A program made the translations under genes and the position numbers. Positions 16,527 to 24,247 of a stretch of 64,000 nt of DNA are shown here, one piece after another; within the stretch, counting starts at the first letter, position 1, and each line of letters opens with the position of its first letter. The notes beneath the pieces were generated by a model. It was not told the origin of the DNA. It did not search any database and saw only the letters and a list, made by a program, of their open reading frames with translations. This DNA comes from CAIKMD01 sp963702925 (GTDB lineage: Bacteria; Pseudomonadota; Alphaproteobacteria; ATCC43930; CGMCC-115725), in contig OY969771.1 in the NCBI GenBank assembly GCA_963702925.1, forward strand, positions 4,650,001 to 4,714,000. The letters are read 5' to 3'.

Positions 16527-16745
16527 TTAAATCGACGCGCGGCAGGGCTGCGACAGTTTGTCGACATTGTCGCGCATGCATTTCGCGATGCGTCCGCCGC
16601 CCGGTTGGATATTAGCGCAAAGCTTCTGCACATCGGCGGCGCAAGCTTCGCGCGGCTTGGGCGTATTCGTGTCCTGGGCATAGCTCGGCATGCTCGTCAC
16701 CAGCATCGCGCTCGCCAAAACGCCGAGCCAAACTCGCTTCCGCAT
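16527..16745 (-). CDS. small exported cysteine-rich protein
   Basis: The 72-residue precursor has a clear signal peptide (MRKRVWLGVLASAMLVTSMPSYA, cleavage after AYA-like SYA). The mature part of about 49 residues is built around four cysteines in the pattern ACAADVQKLC and IAKCMRD, with a final QPC. This spacing matches the short Cys-rich repeat found in Golgi glycoprotein 1-type domains and in many small bacterial periplasmic proteins. The function is unknown. It lies next to two periplasmic cytochromes on the same strand but with its own 100-nt leader. Confidence 0.75.
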   Translation of the reverse strand: MRKRVWLGVLASAMLVTSMPSYAQDTNTPKPREACAADVQKLCANIQPGGGRIAKCMRDNVDKLSQPCRASI

Positions 16746-16846
16746 CGGGCTTTCCTTGCAGTTGAGTGCGTCGGTGAAATTCTAGGCTGAATCGGCGCCG
16801 CATCTCCCCGTCGTCGTCGCGTTTTTTTCGAGGGACGCTTGCGCGT

Positions 16847-17713
16847 CTATTTCGGCGTCGGCGGCAAGGGCGGGAGCGATTGGATATAGACGGCGATGGC
16901 GCGGCGATCCGCATCGCTGAGCTGTGCCGTGCCGTCGACCACATCAGCCATGCCCTTGCCGGCGAATTCGCCGTCGGGCGTCGCTCCCGATTTCAGCAGC
17001 TCGACAAGATCGGCAAGCGTCCAATCGCCGATGCCTTCCGTCTTGGCCGCCGTAATGTCCGGCGCTTCTTGACCGTCCGGACCATGCGGGTTGCCGGCAT
17101 AAGCGTGGCGGCGATCGAGCCCGCCGAGAAAATTGCGCGGCGTGTGGCATTCCTGGCAATGCGCCACCGCCTCGGCGAGATAGCGGCCGCGATTCCATTC
17201 CTCGCTTTGCCCGGCAACCGGCTGCAAAGGCCCCGGCGAAAAGAACAAGCTGCGCCAGCCGATGAGGAGAAAGCGCCAGCCGAAGGGAAAGCGAATTGCG
17301 TGCGGTTGCGGCGCACGTTTCACCGCCGGCACGCTTTTGAGAAAGGCGTAGAGATCGGCAATGTCCTGGTCGGTCATCCCCGTGAATGAGGCATAGGGAA
17401 AGACCGGGTAAAGAAAATACCCTTCATCGTCGCGCCCTTCGCGCATGGCGCGACGGAAATCGGCTTCGCTCCAGCCGCCGATCCCGGTCTCCGGATCGGG
17501 GGTGATGTTGGGTCCGTAGAAGGTGCCGAACGGCGTTGCGAGCGCCCGTCCGCCGGCCAAAGCCGGCCCGCCCGCCTTTTTGTCGGTGTGGCAAGCCTCG
17601 CAATCGCCTGCCGCGGCCAAATACGCGCCGCGCGCGATCGCAGCATCATCCGCCGCGCGCGCCGCGGCCGCTGCGACGAGCAGCAGGGCGGCAGCAAGCA
17701 AAACCGATTTCAC
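16847..17713 (-). CDS. dihaem cytochrome c
   Basis: A periplasmic electron carrier of 288 residues with a signal peptide (MKSVLLAAALLLVAAAAARA). There are two haem c sites: CEACH in the first domain, with axial Met expected near the FPYASFTGMTDQD region, and CQECH in the second, followed by GKGMADVVDGTAQLSD. The domain order and the phrase FYGPNITPDPETGIGGWSEADF are typical of the cytochrome subunits of membrane alcohol, aldehyde or sorbitol dehydrogenases. No matching flavin, PQQ or molybdenum dehydrogenase is adjacent, so the electron donor is unknown. The cytochrome c' gene is 39 nt upstream on the same strand. Confidence 0.9.
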   Translation of the reverse strand: MKSVLLAAALLLVAAAAARAADDAAIARGAYLAAAGDCEACHTDKKAGGPALAGGRALATPFGTFYGPNITPDPETGIGGWSEADFRRAMREGRDDEGYFLYPVFPYASFTGMTDQDIADLYAFLKSVPAVKRAPQPHAIRFPFGWRFLLIGWRSLFFSPGPLQPVAGQSEEWNRGRYLAEAVAHCQECHTPRNFLGGLDRRHAYAGNPHGPDGQEAPDITAAKTEGIGDWTLADLVELLKSGATPDGEFAGKGMADVVDGTAQLSDADRRAIAVYIQSLPPLPPTPK

Positions 17714-17752
17714 GACAGCTCCGCCGCCATGAAGCGCGGCCGCGAAACCTGG

Positions 17753-18256
17753 TTACTTCGGATCAGCCGGCGCGCGATAGGAATCGTGGCACAACGCATT
17801 GCAGCTGGAACGATAGGTCGCACGCATCGTGTCGCCGACCGTCGCCGCGTCGGCGGTTTTGACGACATCGACCAGCTTCAGCTCTGCCTCGCGCAATTTG
17901 GCCGGCGCCGCTTTGACCTCGTCGAGATGCTGCCAGAACTCGGGCTTGGCTTTGGTCTTGTCAGGAAATTCGGCCATGCTCGTGCCCGGTGTGAAGATCG
18001 TGGCGAATTTGGCTTCCATCTGCTTGGAATAATCAACCAGCTTGTTGGCGCCGTCGATGGCGCCCTGCCGGTCGCCCTGCCCTTTCGCAAAAGCATTGAT
18101 CGCGTTCACGGCGTGCTGCTGGTCTTCCATGAAGTCCTTGCGCGCCTTGATCAAGGCTTCCTTGTCGCCGTCCTGCGCCGCAACCGATACAGCCCCGATC
18201 GCCAGCACCACCGCAACGCCCGCCGCGACAGTCCCCAATTGAATGATTTTCTTCAT
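17753..18256 (-). CDS. cytochrome c' with a CX3CH haem site
   Basis: Cytochromes c' are periplasmic four-helix bundles with one C-terminal, usually five-coordinate haem; they bind NO. The 167-residue precursor has a signal peptide (MKKIIQLGTVAAGVAVVLA...AQ) and helical segments, with AIDGANKLVDYSKQMEAKF and PGTSMAEFPDKTKAKPEFW in the family positions. The C-terminal haem motif reads CNALCHDSYR: three residues separate the cysteines instead of two. Codon by codon the minus strand gives TGC AAT GCG TTG TGC CAC. The start at 18256 follows GGGGAG by 4 nt. It is likely co-transcribed with the dihaem cytochrome downstream. Confidence 0.85.
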   Translation of the reverse strand: MKKIIQLGTVAAGVAVVLAIGAVSVAAQDGDKEALIKARKDFMEDQQHAVNAINAFAKGQGDRQGAIDGANKLVDYSKQMEAKFATIFTPGTSMAEFPDKTKAKPEFWQHLDEVKAAPAKLREAELKLVDVVKTADAATVGDTMRATYRSSCNALCHDSYRAPADPK

Positions 18257-18391
18257 GTGCTCCCCTTGGCCTGAACTCACGCGATGATAGAGAGCCGAAT
18301 TGTCGCCGGCTGTAACAATTGCGTGAGACTCCGGTATCGACGTGGAGGATCGGCGTTCGACATTGCGGCATGTCGAATCCCGTCTTTTGAT

Positions 18392-19240
18392 TCACGGCCA
18401 GGTTTGAGGTCTGCCCTTATAAGCGCGTTCGACAAAGCCCGCGACCCGGCACCATTTGTCCAGCTCGATCTCGGCCGCGGTTTGAACCGTATCGCCCGGC
18501 GGCAAGTAATTGCCATGTCCGTAATCGAGCAAATCGGGGATCTGCCAGGGCGATGCAACCGGCGGCGGCGCCGGTGTTGGAGGACCGGCATAACCGAGCG
18601 CCGGCTCGAAGATGGGATGGTCGTCGTGAAGCACATCGGAAATCGGATCGCCGATCGCGAAGGCGATTTTCAACACGAGATCGCTATGCGAGGCCAAGAG
18701 GGATACGCTCGTTGCCTTCGACCTTGCCTTGTCATATTCGGTTGTGAGGCAATCGTGATTGATCGCGCCCGCCAGCAAACAGACGGAACGCGCAGGGCCA
18801 TCGAGTTGCTTGACGGCTTCAAGGACGAGCCTTGCGCCGAGGCTGTGCGAAACGAAAGAAAGGCTCTGCGCGCGCCCGAGCCAGCGCTTGCAGAAATCCG
18901 CAAGGCGACGACCGCAATCGATCGCGACATCGCCCTCGAAGGGATAATTGACGACCGGGATCCAGAAATCGCCTGGCCACAACACGCCAAAATAGATATC
19001 GGAGGCCCCGAGATGGAGCTGCGGCTCGAGTTGGGCAAGCGAACACGCACCGGCCTCATAAGACACGTTGAAGCCATGGGTCGCGAAGAGAACGTTCTTG
19101 CCCGCGACCAGCGGTCCGACCGCACCCCATTCCATCGCGGTCAAAGAAGGCGGTGTGGTCGTGCCGTCACCCTGAAGCACATAAGGGTCGACCACGCCGC
19201 CGCCGACACCTTGGCAGCGAAAGTTGAGGTAGAAAGTCAT
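18392..19240 (-). CDS. alpha/beta hydrolase (DUF900-like), uncharacterised
   Basis: The 282-residue protein has a lipase/esterase core: the strand and oxyanion region NVLFATHGFNVSYEAG and a nucleophile elbow LSFVSHSLGARLVLEAV (Ser in SHSLG). An acid in the SLLASHSDLVLKIAF region and a final His in DYGHGNYLPPGDTV are reasonable triad candidates. This arrangement resembles the DUF900 family of unknown esterases. There is no signal peptide. It begins 2 nt after the stop of the membrane-protein gene, so the two are co-translated. The product may act at the membrane with that partner; the substrate is unknown. Confidence 0.7.
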   Translation of the reverse strand: MTFYLNFRCQGVGGGVVDPYVLQGDGTTTPPSLTAMEWGAVGPLVAGKNVLFATHGFNVSYEAGACSLAQLEPQLHLGASDIYFGVLWPGDFWIPVVNYPFEGDVAIDCGRRLADFCKRWLGRAQSLSFVSHSLGARLVLEAVKQLDGPARSVCLLAGAINHDCLTTEYDKARSKATSVSLLASHSDLVLKIAFAIGDPISDVLHDDHPIFEPALGYAGPPTPAPPPVASPWQIPDLLDYGHGNYLPPGDTVQTAAEIELDKWCRVAGFVERAYKGRPQTWP

Positions 19241-19242
19241 GG

Positions 19243-19971
19243 TCAGCGCCGCGCCGCGTTGACGGCGGCGACCGCCGCTTGAAGCGACGACGCCAAATCT
19301 TTGACAACCGGCGCGAGCGGCGTCGCCACGACGCCGATCACCAGCGCGAGAAGAAAATCGCTGGTCGAAAAGTAGCGCAGGTAAGAAAGCGTTGGGTCGG
19401 CACTGCGCGCATCAAGGAACCAGCCGGCGAAAACCGCGAGGATTAGCGAAAAAATCATCGCCCATAGTTTGGCCGTGTTGCGATATTTCTGATCGGCGCG
19501 CTCGTAGCCGGCATCGAGAAGCGCGCTCGCAATCGTGTCGAACCGACCCAGTATGTTGATATCCGGCTGAGTCAGCGGCGTTCCGTGGCTGACATTCGCC
19601 ACCGCAGTCGCCAAGGCTGCTTGGCCCGCGGCATCGAATCCCAAACTGGTGGCGAGCGCCGGCACATTGGCCGGCGTCAGGCCAAGACGGATCAGCGATT
19701 TGGCAACCGCTTTCTGATCGGACTTCGCGACGCCGTTGATCCAGTTCGCGCGCAACGTCTCCATCGGCGCCGCATTCGCGATGGTCGCGAAGGCGGCCTG
19801 AAACGGCGCCAATGCCTTTTCGACGAATTTGAATCCCGCGGTGGAAATGCCGCCTTTGCCATAGGCTTTGGTCGCATCCACCAACCCCGCGGCGGCAGTT
19901 CCAAGCGCGCCGGTTGCCGAGAGCAGATTCAAAATATTCGAAAGATCGCCGTTGAACAAATTGTCCGCCAC
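19243..19971 (-). CDS. uncharacterised membrane protein with C-terminal two-helix anchor
   Basis: I do not recognise this family. The 242-residue protein has a long, mostly alpha-helical, Ala-rich cytoplasmic-looking region (residues 1-170, including DLSNILNLLSATGALG and LGLTPANVPALATSLGF). Two hydrophobic segments follow: about 174-192 (LWAMIFSLILAVFAGWFL) and 206-224 (FLLALVIGVVATPLAPV), then a short helical tail. The GTG at 19971 is preferred because it follows GGAGGGGG by a few bases; an in-frame ATG at 19983 would place that sequence inside the gene. It forms a two-gene unit with the hydrolase and has an AT-rich promoter with a perfect dyad (20016-20042). Confidence 0.65.
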   Translation of the reverse strand: MADNLFNGDLSNILNLLSATGALGTAAAGLVDATKAYGKGGISTAGFKFVEKALAPFQAAFATIANAAPMETLRANWINGVAKSDQKAVAKSLIRLGLTPANVPALATSLGFDAAGQAALATAVANVSHGTPLTQPDINILGRFDTIASALLDAGYERADQKYRNTAKLWAMIFSLILAVFAGWFLDARSADPTLSYLRYFSTSDFLLALVIGVVATPLAPVVKDLASSLQAAVAAVNAARR

Positions 19972-20015
19972 AGCCCCCTCCATGGCAAATGGGCACGGCG
20001 TAATAATAAATATTT

Positions 20016-20042
20016 CGTTGTATATTGGGAAGAGTTACAACG
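20016..20042. promoter_or_regulatory. perfect dyad CGTTGTA-N13-TACAACG, candidate operator
   Basis: A 7-bp perfect inverted repeat lies 44 bp upstream of the membrane-protein start, in the only AT-rich stretch of the neighbourhood (TAATAATAAATATTTCG is adjacent). It overlaps the likely promoter of the membrane-protein/hydrolase pair. No regulator gene is adjacent, so the binding factor is unknown. Confidence 0.45.
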
Positions 20043-20055
20043 ACTAAAGGATTGC

Positions 20056-20448
20056 CTAAAGCAATCCGAGTTCGAGCTTCGCTTCCTCGCTCATGCGCTC
20101 TTTGTCCCAGGGCGGGGACCAAACCAGCTTCACGCGCACGTCGTTGACGCCGTCGACCTCGGCCACCGCGTCGCGCACCTGGCCGGGAAGCGCACCGGCC
20201 ACGGGACATGACGGCGTCGTCAACGTCATCTCGATATAGACGATGCCGTCCTTGTTGGCGATCAGCTCATAGATCAAACCGAGATCGACCAGGTTCACCG
20301 GAATTTCCGGATCGCGCACGGTCTTCATCGCTTCGAGCACGCGCTCGACCAAAGCAGGATCGCTGTCGCCTGCCTCCGGGCGCTCGACATCGTCGGAAAC
20401 GGGCGGCGCTTCGCGCTCGAATTGGAAGGGATCGTCGTTCGCCATCAT
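20056..20448 (-). CDS. sufT: SUF system maturation protein SufT (MIP18/DUF59 domain)
   Basis: SufT-type proteins help deliver Fe-S clusters to targets. The 130-residue chain has an acidic N-terminal extension and then one DUF59 domain (about residues 35-125). It shows VLEAMKTVRDPEIPVNLVDLG, YIEMTLTTPSCPVAG with the conserved cysteine, and VRVKLVWSPPWDKERMS. The ATG at 20448 is followed at once by a second one (20445); either may be used. It lies 11 nt after the SufU stop and is the last SUF gene visible. The SufA/ErpA-type carrier that often ends such operons is not found here. Confidence 0.92.
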   Translation of the reverse strand: MMANDDPFQFEREAPPVSDDVERPEAGDSDPALVERVLEAMKTVRDPEIPVNLVDLGLIYELIANKDGIVYIEMTLTTPSCPVAGALPGQVRDAVAEVDGVNDVRVKLVWSPPWDKERMSEEAKLELGLL

Positions 20449-20459
20449 CCTATTCGGTC

Positions 20460-20924
20460 CTACTCGGTCTTCACCGTGGCGCCGACCGCGCCGTTCTTCA
20501 AAGCCGCCTCGAAGGCGTGCCAAGCCAAGGTCGCGCATTTGACTCGCGCGGGATAGGCCTTCACCCCTTCGAGCGGCGCGAGCCGTTCGAAATCGTCTTG
20601 CAGCGCTTCGGGCATGGTCGGCGCCTCGCCGCCCATGACCTCGGCATGAAAGGCCGCGAATAGTTCCTTGGCCTCTTCGAGCGTCTTGCCTTTCAGCACC
20701 TCGGTCATCAGCGAGGCCGAGGCAGTCGAGATCGCGCAACCCCTGCCCTCGAAGCTCACATCCTTGATACGGTTGCCTTCGATGTCGAGATAGACCGTCA
20801 CCCGGTCGCCGCAGAGCGGATTGTGCCCGTGCGCGAAATGGCTGGGATGCGCCATGGCGTGGAAATTGCGCGGCTTCCTGCCGTGGTCGAGAATGATGTC
20901 CTGATAGAGTTCCCGCGAATCCAT
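20460..20924 (-). CDS. sufU: Fe-S cluster assembly sulfur-transfer protein SufU
   Basis: SufU accepts persulfide sulfur from SufS and passes it to the SufBCD scaffold. The 154-residue IscU-like fold shows the three ligand positions: NPLCGDRVTVYLD (Cys 38 and Asp 40), FEGRGCAISTAS (Cys 63) and YPARVKCATLAWHAF. The insertion between the second and third cysteines (EVMGGEAPTMPEALQ) distinguishes SufU from IscU. The start at 20924 gives MDSRELYQDIILDHGRKPRNF, the normal beginning. It lies 11 nt downstream of sufS. It takes the place that SufE holds in enterobacterial systems. Confidence 0.93.
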   Translation of the reverse strand: MDSRELYQDIILDHGRKPRNFHAMAHPSHFAHGHNPLCGDRVTVYLDIEGNRIKDVSFEGRGCAISTASASLMTEVLKGKTLEEAKELFAAFHAEVMGGEAPTMPEALQDDFERLAPLEGVKAYPARVKCATLAWHAFEAALKNGAVGATVKTE

Positions 20925-20935
20925 TTTCTTCCGTC

Positions 20936-22177
20936 CTAGCGCGCGAACATCGCCTGCGCCGCCTTGATCGCCGCGGCAAGCTGATCGATGTCGCTTTCGT
21001 CGTTGTAAATCCCCAGCGAGGCGCGCGTGGTCGCGTGCACACCGAGCTTTTCCATCAGCGGCTGGGCGCAGTGATGCCCGGCCCGCACCGCCACGCCATG
21101 CTGATCGAGCAAGGTGGCAAGATCGTGCGGATGAATACCCTCGACCTCGACCGAGAGAATCCCGAAACGCCGTTGCCCCGCGCCGACCAAGGTAACGCCT
21201 TCCATGCGCGACAAAGTCGCGATGCCGTACTCGGTCAGCGCCGCTTCATGCGCCTCGATCGCCTCGCGCCCCAAACCCTCGATATAGTCGAGCGCGGTGG
21301 CCAGGCCGATCGCGCCGGAAATATCGGGCGTTCCCGCTTCGAACCGCGCCGGCGGATCCTGGAAGGTGGTTTTCTCGAAGGTGACGTTCAGGATCATGTC
21401 GCCCCCCGCCTGCCAGGGCGGCATCGCGTGCAGCAGCTCGCGTTTGCCGTAGAGCACGCCGATCCCGGTCGGACCATAAGTCTTGTGGCCCGAAAACACG
21501 TAGAAGTCGCAATCCATGGCGCGGACATCGACCTTCATGCGCGGCGCCGCCTGGCAGCCATCGACCAGCACCTTGGCGCCTTTCGCATGCGCCAGCGGGA
21601 TGATGGCCTCGACCGGAACCAGCGCGCCGGTCGCGTTGGCAAGCTGCGTCACCGCCACCATCCTGGTGCGCGGCCCGATCAGGCTTTCGAGCTTCGCCAT
21701 GTCGAGCCCGCCGGTCGCGTCGATCGGCGCGACCTTCAAGGTAAAACCGATGCGGTCGCGCAAAATCTGCCACGGCACGATATTGGCGTGATGCTCGAGC
21801 TCGGTGATGAGCACTTCATCGCCCGGCTTCAAGAACGCGCCGCCCCAGCTATAGACCACGAGGTTGATGCCTTCGGTCGCGCCGCGCACGAAGACGATCT
21901 CGCCGGCATCGGCGGCGTTGAGGAACCGCGCGGCGGTCTCGCGCGCATTTTCGAACAGCTCGCTCGATTTGGCGCTGAGGCGATAAACGCCGCGATGCAC
22001 ATTGGCGTAATCGGTGCGGTAGAAATCGCTCACCCGGTCGATCACGACCGCGGGTTTCTGCGCGCTCGCCGCGCTGTCGAGAAACACCAGGCCGGGATTG
22101 TTGCCGAAGATCGGGAAATCGCGCTTGATCTGGCGCGGATCGAAGGCGGCCGATGTGATGTTGGCGAGATGCGTCAT
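20936..22177 (-). CDS. sufS: SufS-type cysteine desulfurase
   Basis: SufS is a PLP enzyme that takes sulfur from cysteine as an enzyme persulfide. The 413-residue class V aminotransferase fold carries VFLDSAASAQKP, ELEHHANIVPW, the PLP lysine in YVFSGHKTYGPTG, and the active-site cysteine in VRAGHHCAQPLMEKLG. The short loop around that Cys is the group II (SufS) type. I start at the ATG at 22177 because it lies 1 nt after the sufD stop and gives the normal N-terminus; the longer reading from 22258 lies inside sufD. It works with SufU, whose gene follows by 11 nt. Confidence 0.95.
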   Translation of the reverse strand: MTHLANITSAAFDPRQIKRDFPIFGNNPGLVFLDSAASAQKPAVVIDRVSDFYRTDYANVHRGVYRLSAKSSELFENARETAARFLNAADAGEIVFVRGATEGINLVVYSWGGAFLKPGDEVLITELEHHANIVPWQILRDRIGFTLKVAPIDATGGLDMAKLESLIGPRTRMVAVTQLANATGALVPVEAIIPLAHAKGAKVLVDGCQAAPRMKVDVRAMDCDFYVFSGHKTYGPTGIGVLYGKRELLHAMPPWQAGGDMILNVTFEKTTFQDPPARFEAGTPDISGAIGLATALDYIEGLGREAIEAHEAALTEYGIATLSRMEGVTLVGAGQRRFGILSVEVEGIHPHDLATLLDQHGVAVRAGHHCAQPLMEKLGVHATTRASLGIYNDESDIDQLAAAIKAAQAMFAR

Positions 22178-22178
22178 G

Positions 22179-23474
22179 TCAATTCCCGCGCCGGTCCAGC
22201 CAGCGCCGCAGATGCGTCGCGAAATGCGCACGCAACCCCGCGTCTTCGATGCGGTCAAGCGCGTCGGCGGCGAAAGCCTCGATCAGCATGCGGCGCGCTT
22301 CCTGCGCCGGGATGCCGCGCGCTTCGAGATAGAACAGCGCTTCTTCGTCGAGATCGCCGACGGTTGCTCCGTGGCTGCATTTGACATCGTCGGCGAGGAT
22401 TTCAAGCTCGGGCTTGGTATCGACCGCGGCGCGCGCCGACAGCAGCAAATTCTTGTTGAGCTGATTGGCGTCGGTCTTTTGCGCATGCTCGCGCACGACG
22501 ATCCGGCCGAGGAAAATCCCATGGGCGCGTTCGTCGACCACGCCCTTGAAGACTTCGGCGGTCGAGCAACCCGGCGCCGCGTGATCGACGAAAGTGACAT
22601 TGGCGCCTTCCTGCTCGCCGCGCAGAAGATAAGCGCCATCGAGCCGGCATTGGCCACCCTCGCCCGCGAAGGTGACCGCACTGTCATGGCGCGACAACCG
22701 CGCGCCCAAACTCAGCGCGAAACTGTCGTAACGCGCGCTCCGCCCAAGCTGCATCCGCGCCTGTGCCAGATGGATCGCCGTTACGCTTTCATCCTGCAGC
22801 TTCGCATGGGTAAGGGCCGCGTGGTCATCGAGGCCGATTTGGCCGACGACATTGGTCCAGGAGCCGGCATCGCCGGCAAAAACCTCGATCAGCGTCGCGC
22901 GGCTGCGCGCGCCAAGCCGCACGAGATTGCGCAGATGGAAGGAGCGTTCCGCCGCGCCGCCCCAATGAATGATCTCGACCGGGGTTTCGAGCGCCACACC
23001 CGGCTCGAGCGCGAGCACGAAGCCGTCGGCGAAGAGCGCGGCGTTGAGCGAGGCGAAGCTTTGGCCGCCGGCAAGATCGGTTTGATCGAGCAATTCCTGC
23101 GCCAGCTCAGGCCGCTCGGCCAAGGTCTGCGCGGTGCTGGCCAGCCAAGCGCCGGGCGGCAAGGTGCCGATCGCGGAAAGCGCCGGCGCAAAGCGCCCAT
23201 TCACCAAAACCAGCCGATGCGTTTCGCCGGGAAAGTGCCAGCCATCGAGCGCGGCCGCAACCGGCACGGCATCGCCCGCCGGCGCAAAGCTGCCGCGTTG
23301 CAACGGCTTCAAATCGGTGAAGCGCCACGCCTCGTCGCGGCGCGTCGGAAAGCCCAAGGTTTCGAAGCGCTGCATCGCGCTGCCGCGTTGCTGCGCCAGC
23401 CAAGCGGGCTCGGCCTCGCAGCGTTGCGCCGCGAAAGCCGTGCGATAGGGTGCGGTGTCTTCGGACGCGCTCAT
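22179..23474 (-). CDS. sufD: Fe-S cluster scaffold subunit SufD
   Basis: SufD forms the SufBC2D scaffold with SufB and SufC. The 431-residue protein ends in the right-handed beta-helix region typical of the family: LDGAYLLRGEQEGANVTFVDHA and ARAAVDTKPELEILADDVKCSHGATVGDLDEE in pieces, including the conserved VKCSHGATVG with its Cys and His. The N-terminal helical part has the Arg- and Trp-rich RDEAWRFTDLKPL. Its first codon lies 6 nt beyond the sufC stop, and sufS starts 1 nt after its own stop, so it is embedded in the operon. Confidence 0.95.
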   Translation of the reverse strand: MSASEDTAPYRTAFAAQRCEAEPAWLAQQRGSAMQRFETLGFPTRRDEAWRFTDLKPLQRGSFAPAGDAVPVAAALDGWHFPGETHRLVLVNGRFAPALSAIGTLPPGAWLASTAQTLAERPELAQELLDQTDLAGGQSFASLNAALFADGFVLALEPGVALETPVEIIHWGGAAERSFHLRNLVRLGARSRATLIEVFAGDAGSWTNVVGQIGLDDHAALTHAKLQDESVTAIHLAQARMQLGRSARYDSFALSLGARLSRHDSAVTFAGEGGQCRLDGAYLLRGEQEGANVTFVDHAAPGCSTAEVFKGVVDERAHGIFLGRIVVREHAQKTDANQLNKNLLLSARAAVDTKPELEILADDVKCSHGATVGDLDEEALFYLEARGIPAQEARRMLIEAFAADALDRIEDAGLRAHFATHLRRWLDRRGN

Positions 23475-23480
23475 GGCGCC

Positions 23481-24230
23481 TCAGGCGGCGTCGCCGAGCA
23501 TGGCATAGCCGCGCTTTTCCAGCTCGGCTGCCAGACTCTTGTCGCCCGACATGACGATCTTGCCCTGGCTCAACACATGGATGCGGTCGGGCTCGACGTA
23601 ATCCAACAGGCGCTGGTAATGGGTGATCAGCACCATCGCCCGCGACGGCCCGCGCAGCTTGTTGATGCCGTTCGCCACCAGCCGCAGCGCGTCGATGTCG
23701 AGGCCGCTATCGGTCTCGTCGAGCAAGGCGAGCTTCGGCTCGAGCATCGCCATCTGGAAAATCTCGTTGCGCTTTTTCTCGCCGCCCGAGAAGCCGACAT
23801 TGACCGCGCGCTTCAGCAGATCCTCGCTGATGTCGAGCTCTTTGAGCTTGGCGCGGACCGCCTTCAGGAACTGTCCGGCGTCGAGCTCGCTTTCGCCACG
23901 ATGCCGCCGCACCGCGTTGAGCGCAGCGCGCAGGAAATACATGTTGTTCACGCCCGGGATTTCGACCGGATATTGAAAGGCGAGAAACACGCCTTCACGC
24001 GCGCGCTCATCGGCCGGAAGCGGGAGCAGATCGCGCCCGTCATAGCTCACGCTTCCTGCGGTGATCTCGTAGCCCGGCCGGCCGGCAAGGACGCTGGCGA
24101 GGGTGCTTTTGCCGGAGCCGTTCGGCCCCATGATCGCATGCACCTCGCCCGCCTTGACCGAAAGGTCGATGCCTTTGAGGATTTCGCGTCCTTCGACAAG
24201 TTTCGCGTGTAGATTTTTGATTTCCAACAT
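23481..24230 (-). CDS. sufC: Fe-S cluster assembly ATPase SufC
   Basis: SufC is the ABC-type ATPase of the SufBCD scaffold, in the cytosol. The 249-residue protein has Walker A GPNGSGKSTLASVLAG, the Q-loop AFQYPVEIPGVNN, the signature VGFSGGEKKRNEI, Walker B LALLDETDSGLDID and the H-loop ITHYQRLLDYV. These are all canonical, including the SufC-specific D-loop. The ATG at 24230 (MLEIKNLHAKL) is preferred over an upstream in-frame start at 24248, which would overlap the sufB stop. It is spaced 17 nt from sufB. Confidence 0.95.
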   Translation of the reverse strand: MLEIKNLHAKLVEGREILKGIDLSVKAGEVHAIMGPNGSGKSTLASVLAGRPGYEITAGSVSYDGRDLLPLPADERAREGVFLAFQYPVEIPGVNNMYFLRAALNAVRRHRGESELDAGQFLKAVRAKLKELDISEDLLKRAVNVGFSGGEKKRNEIFQMAMLEPKLALLDETDSGLDIDALRLVANGINKLRGPSRAMVLITHYQRLLDYVEPDRIHVLSQGKIVMSGDKSLAAELEKRGYAMLGDAA

Positions 24231-24247
24231 GGAACGACGCACCCTCA

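Noticed and set aside
22098..24212. 704-codon plus-strand open frame
   Set aside because: Antisense to sufD and sufC; no motif seen.
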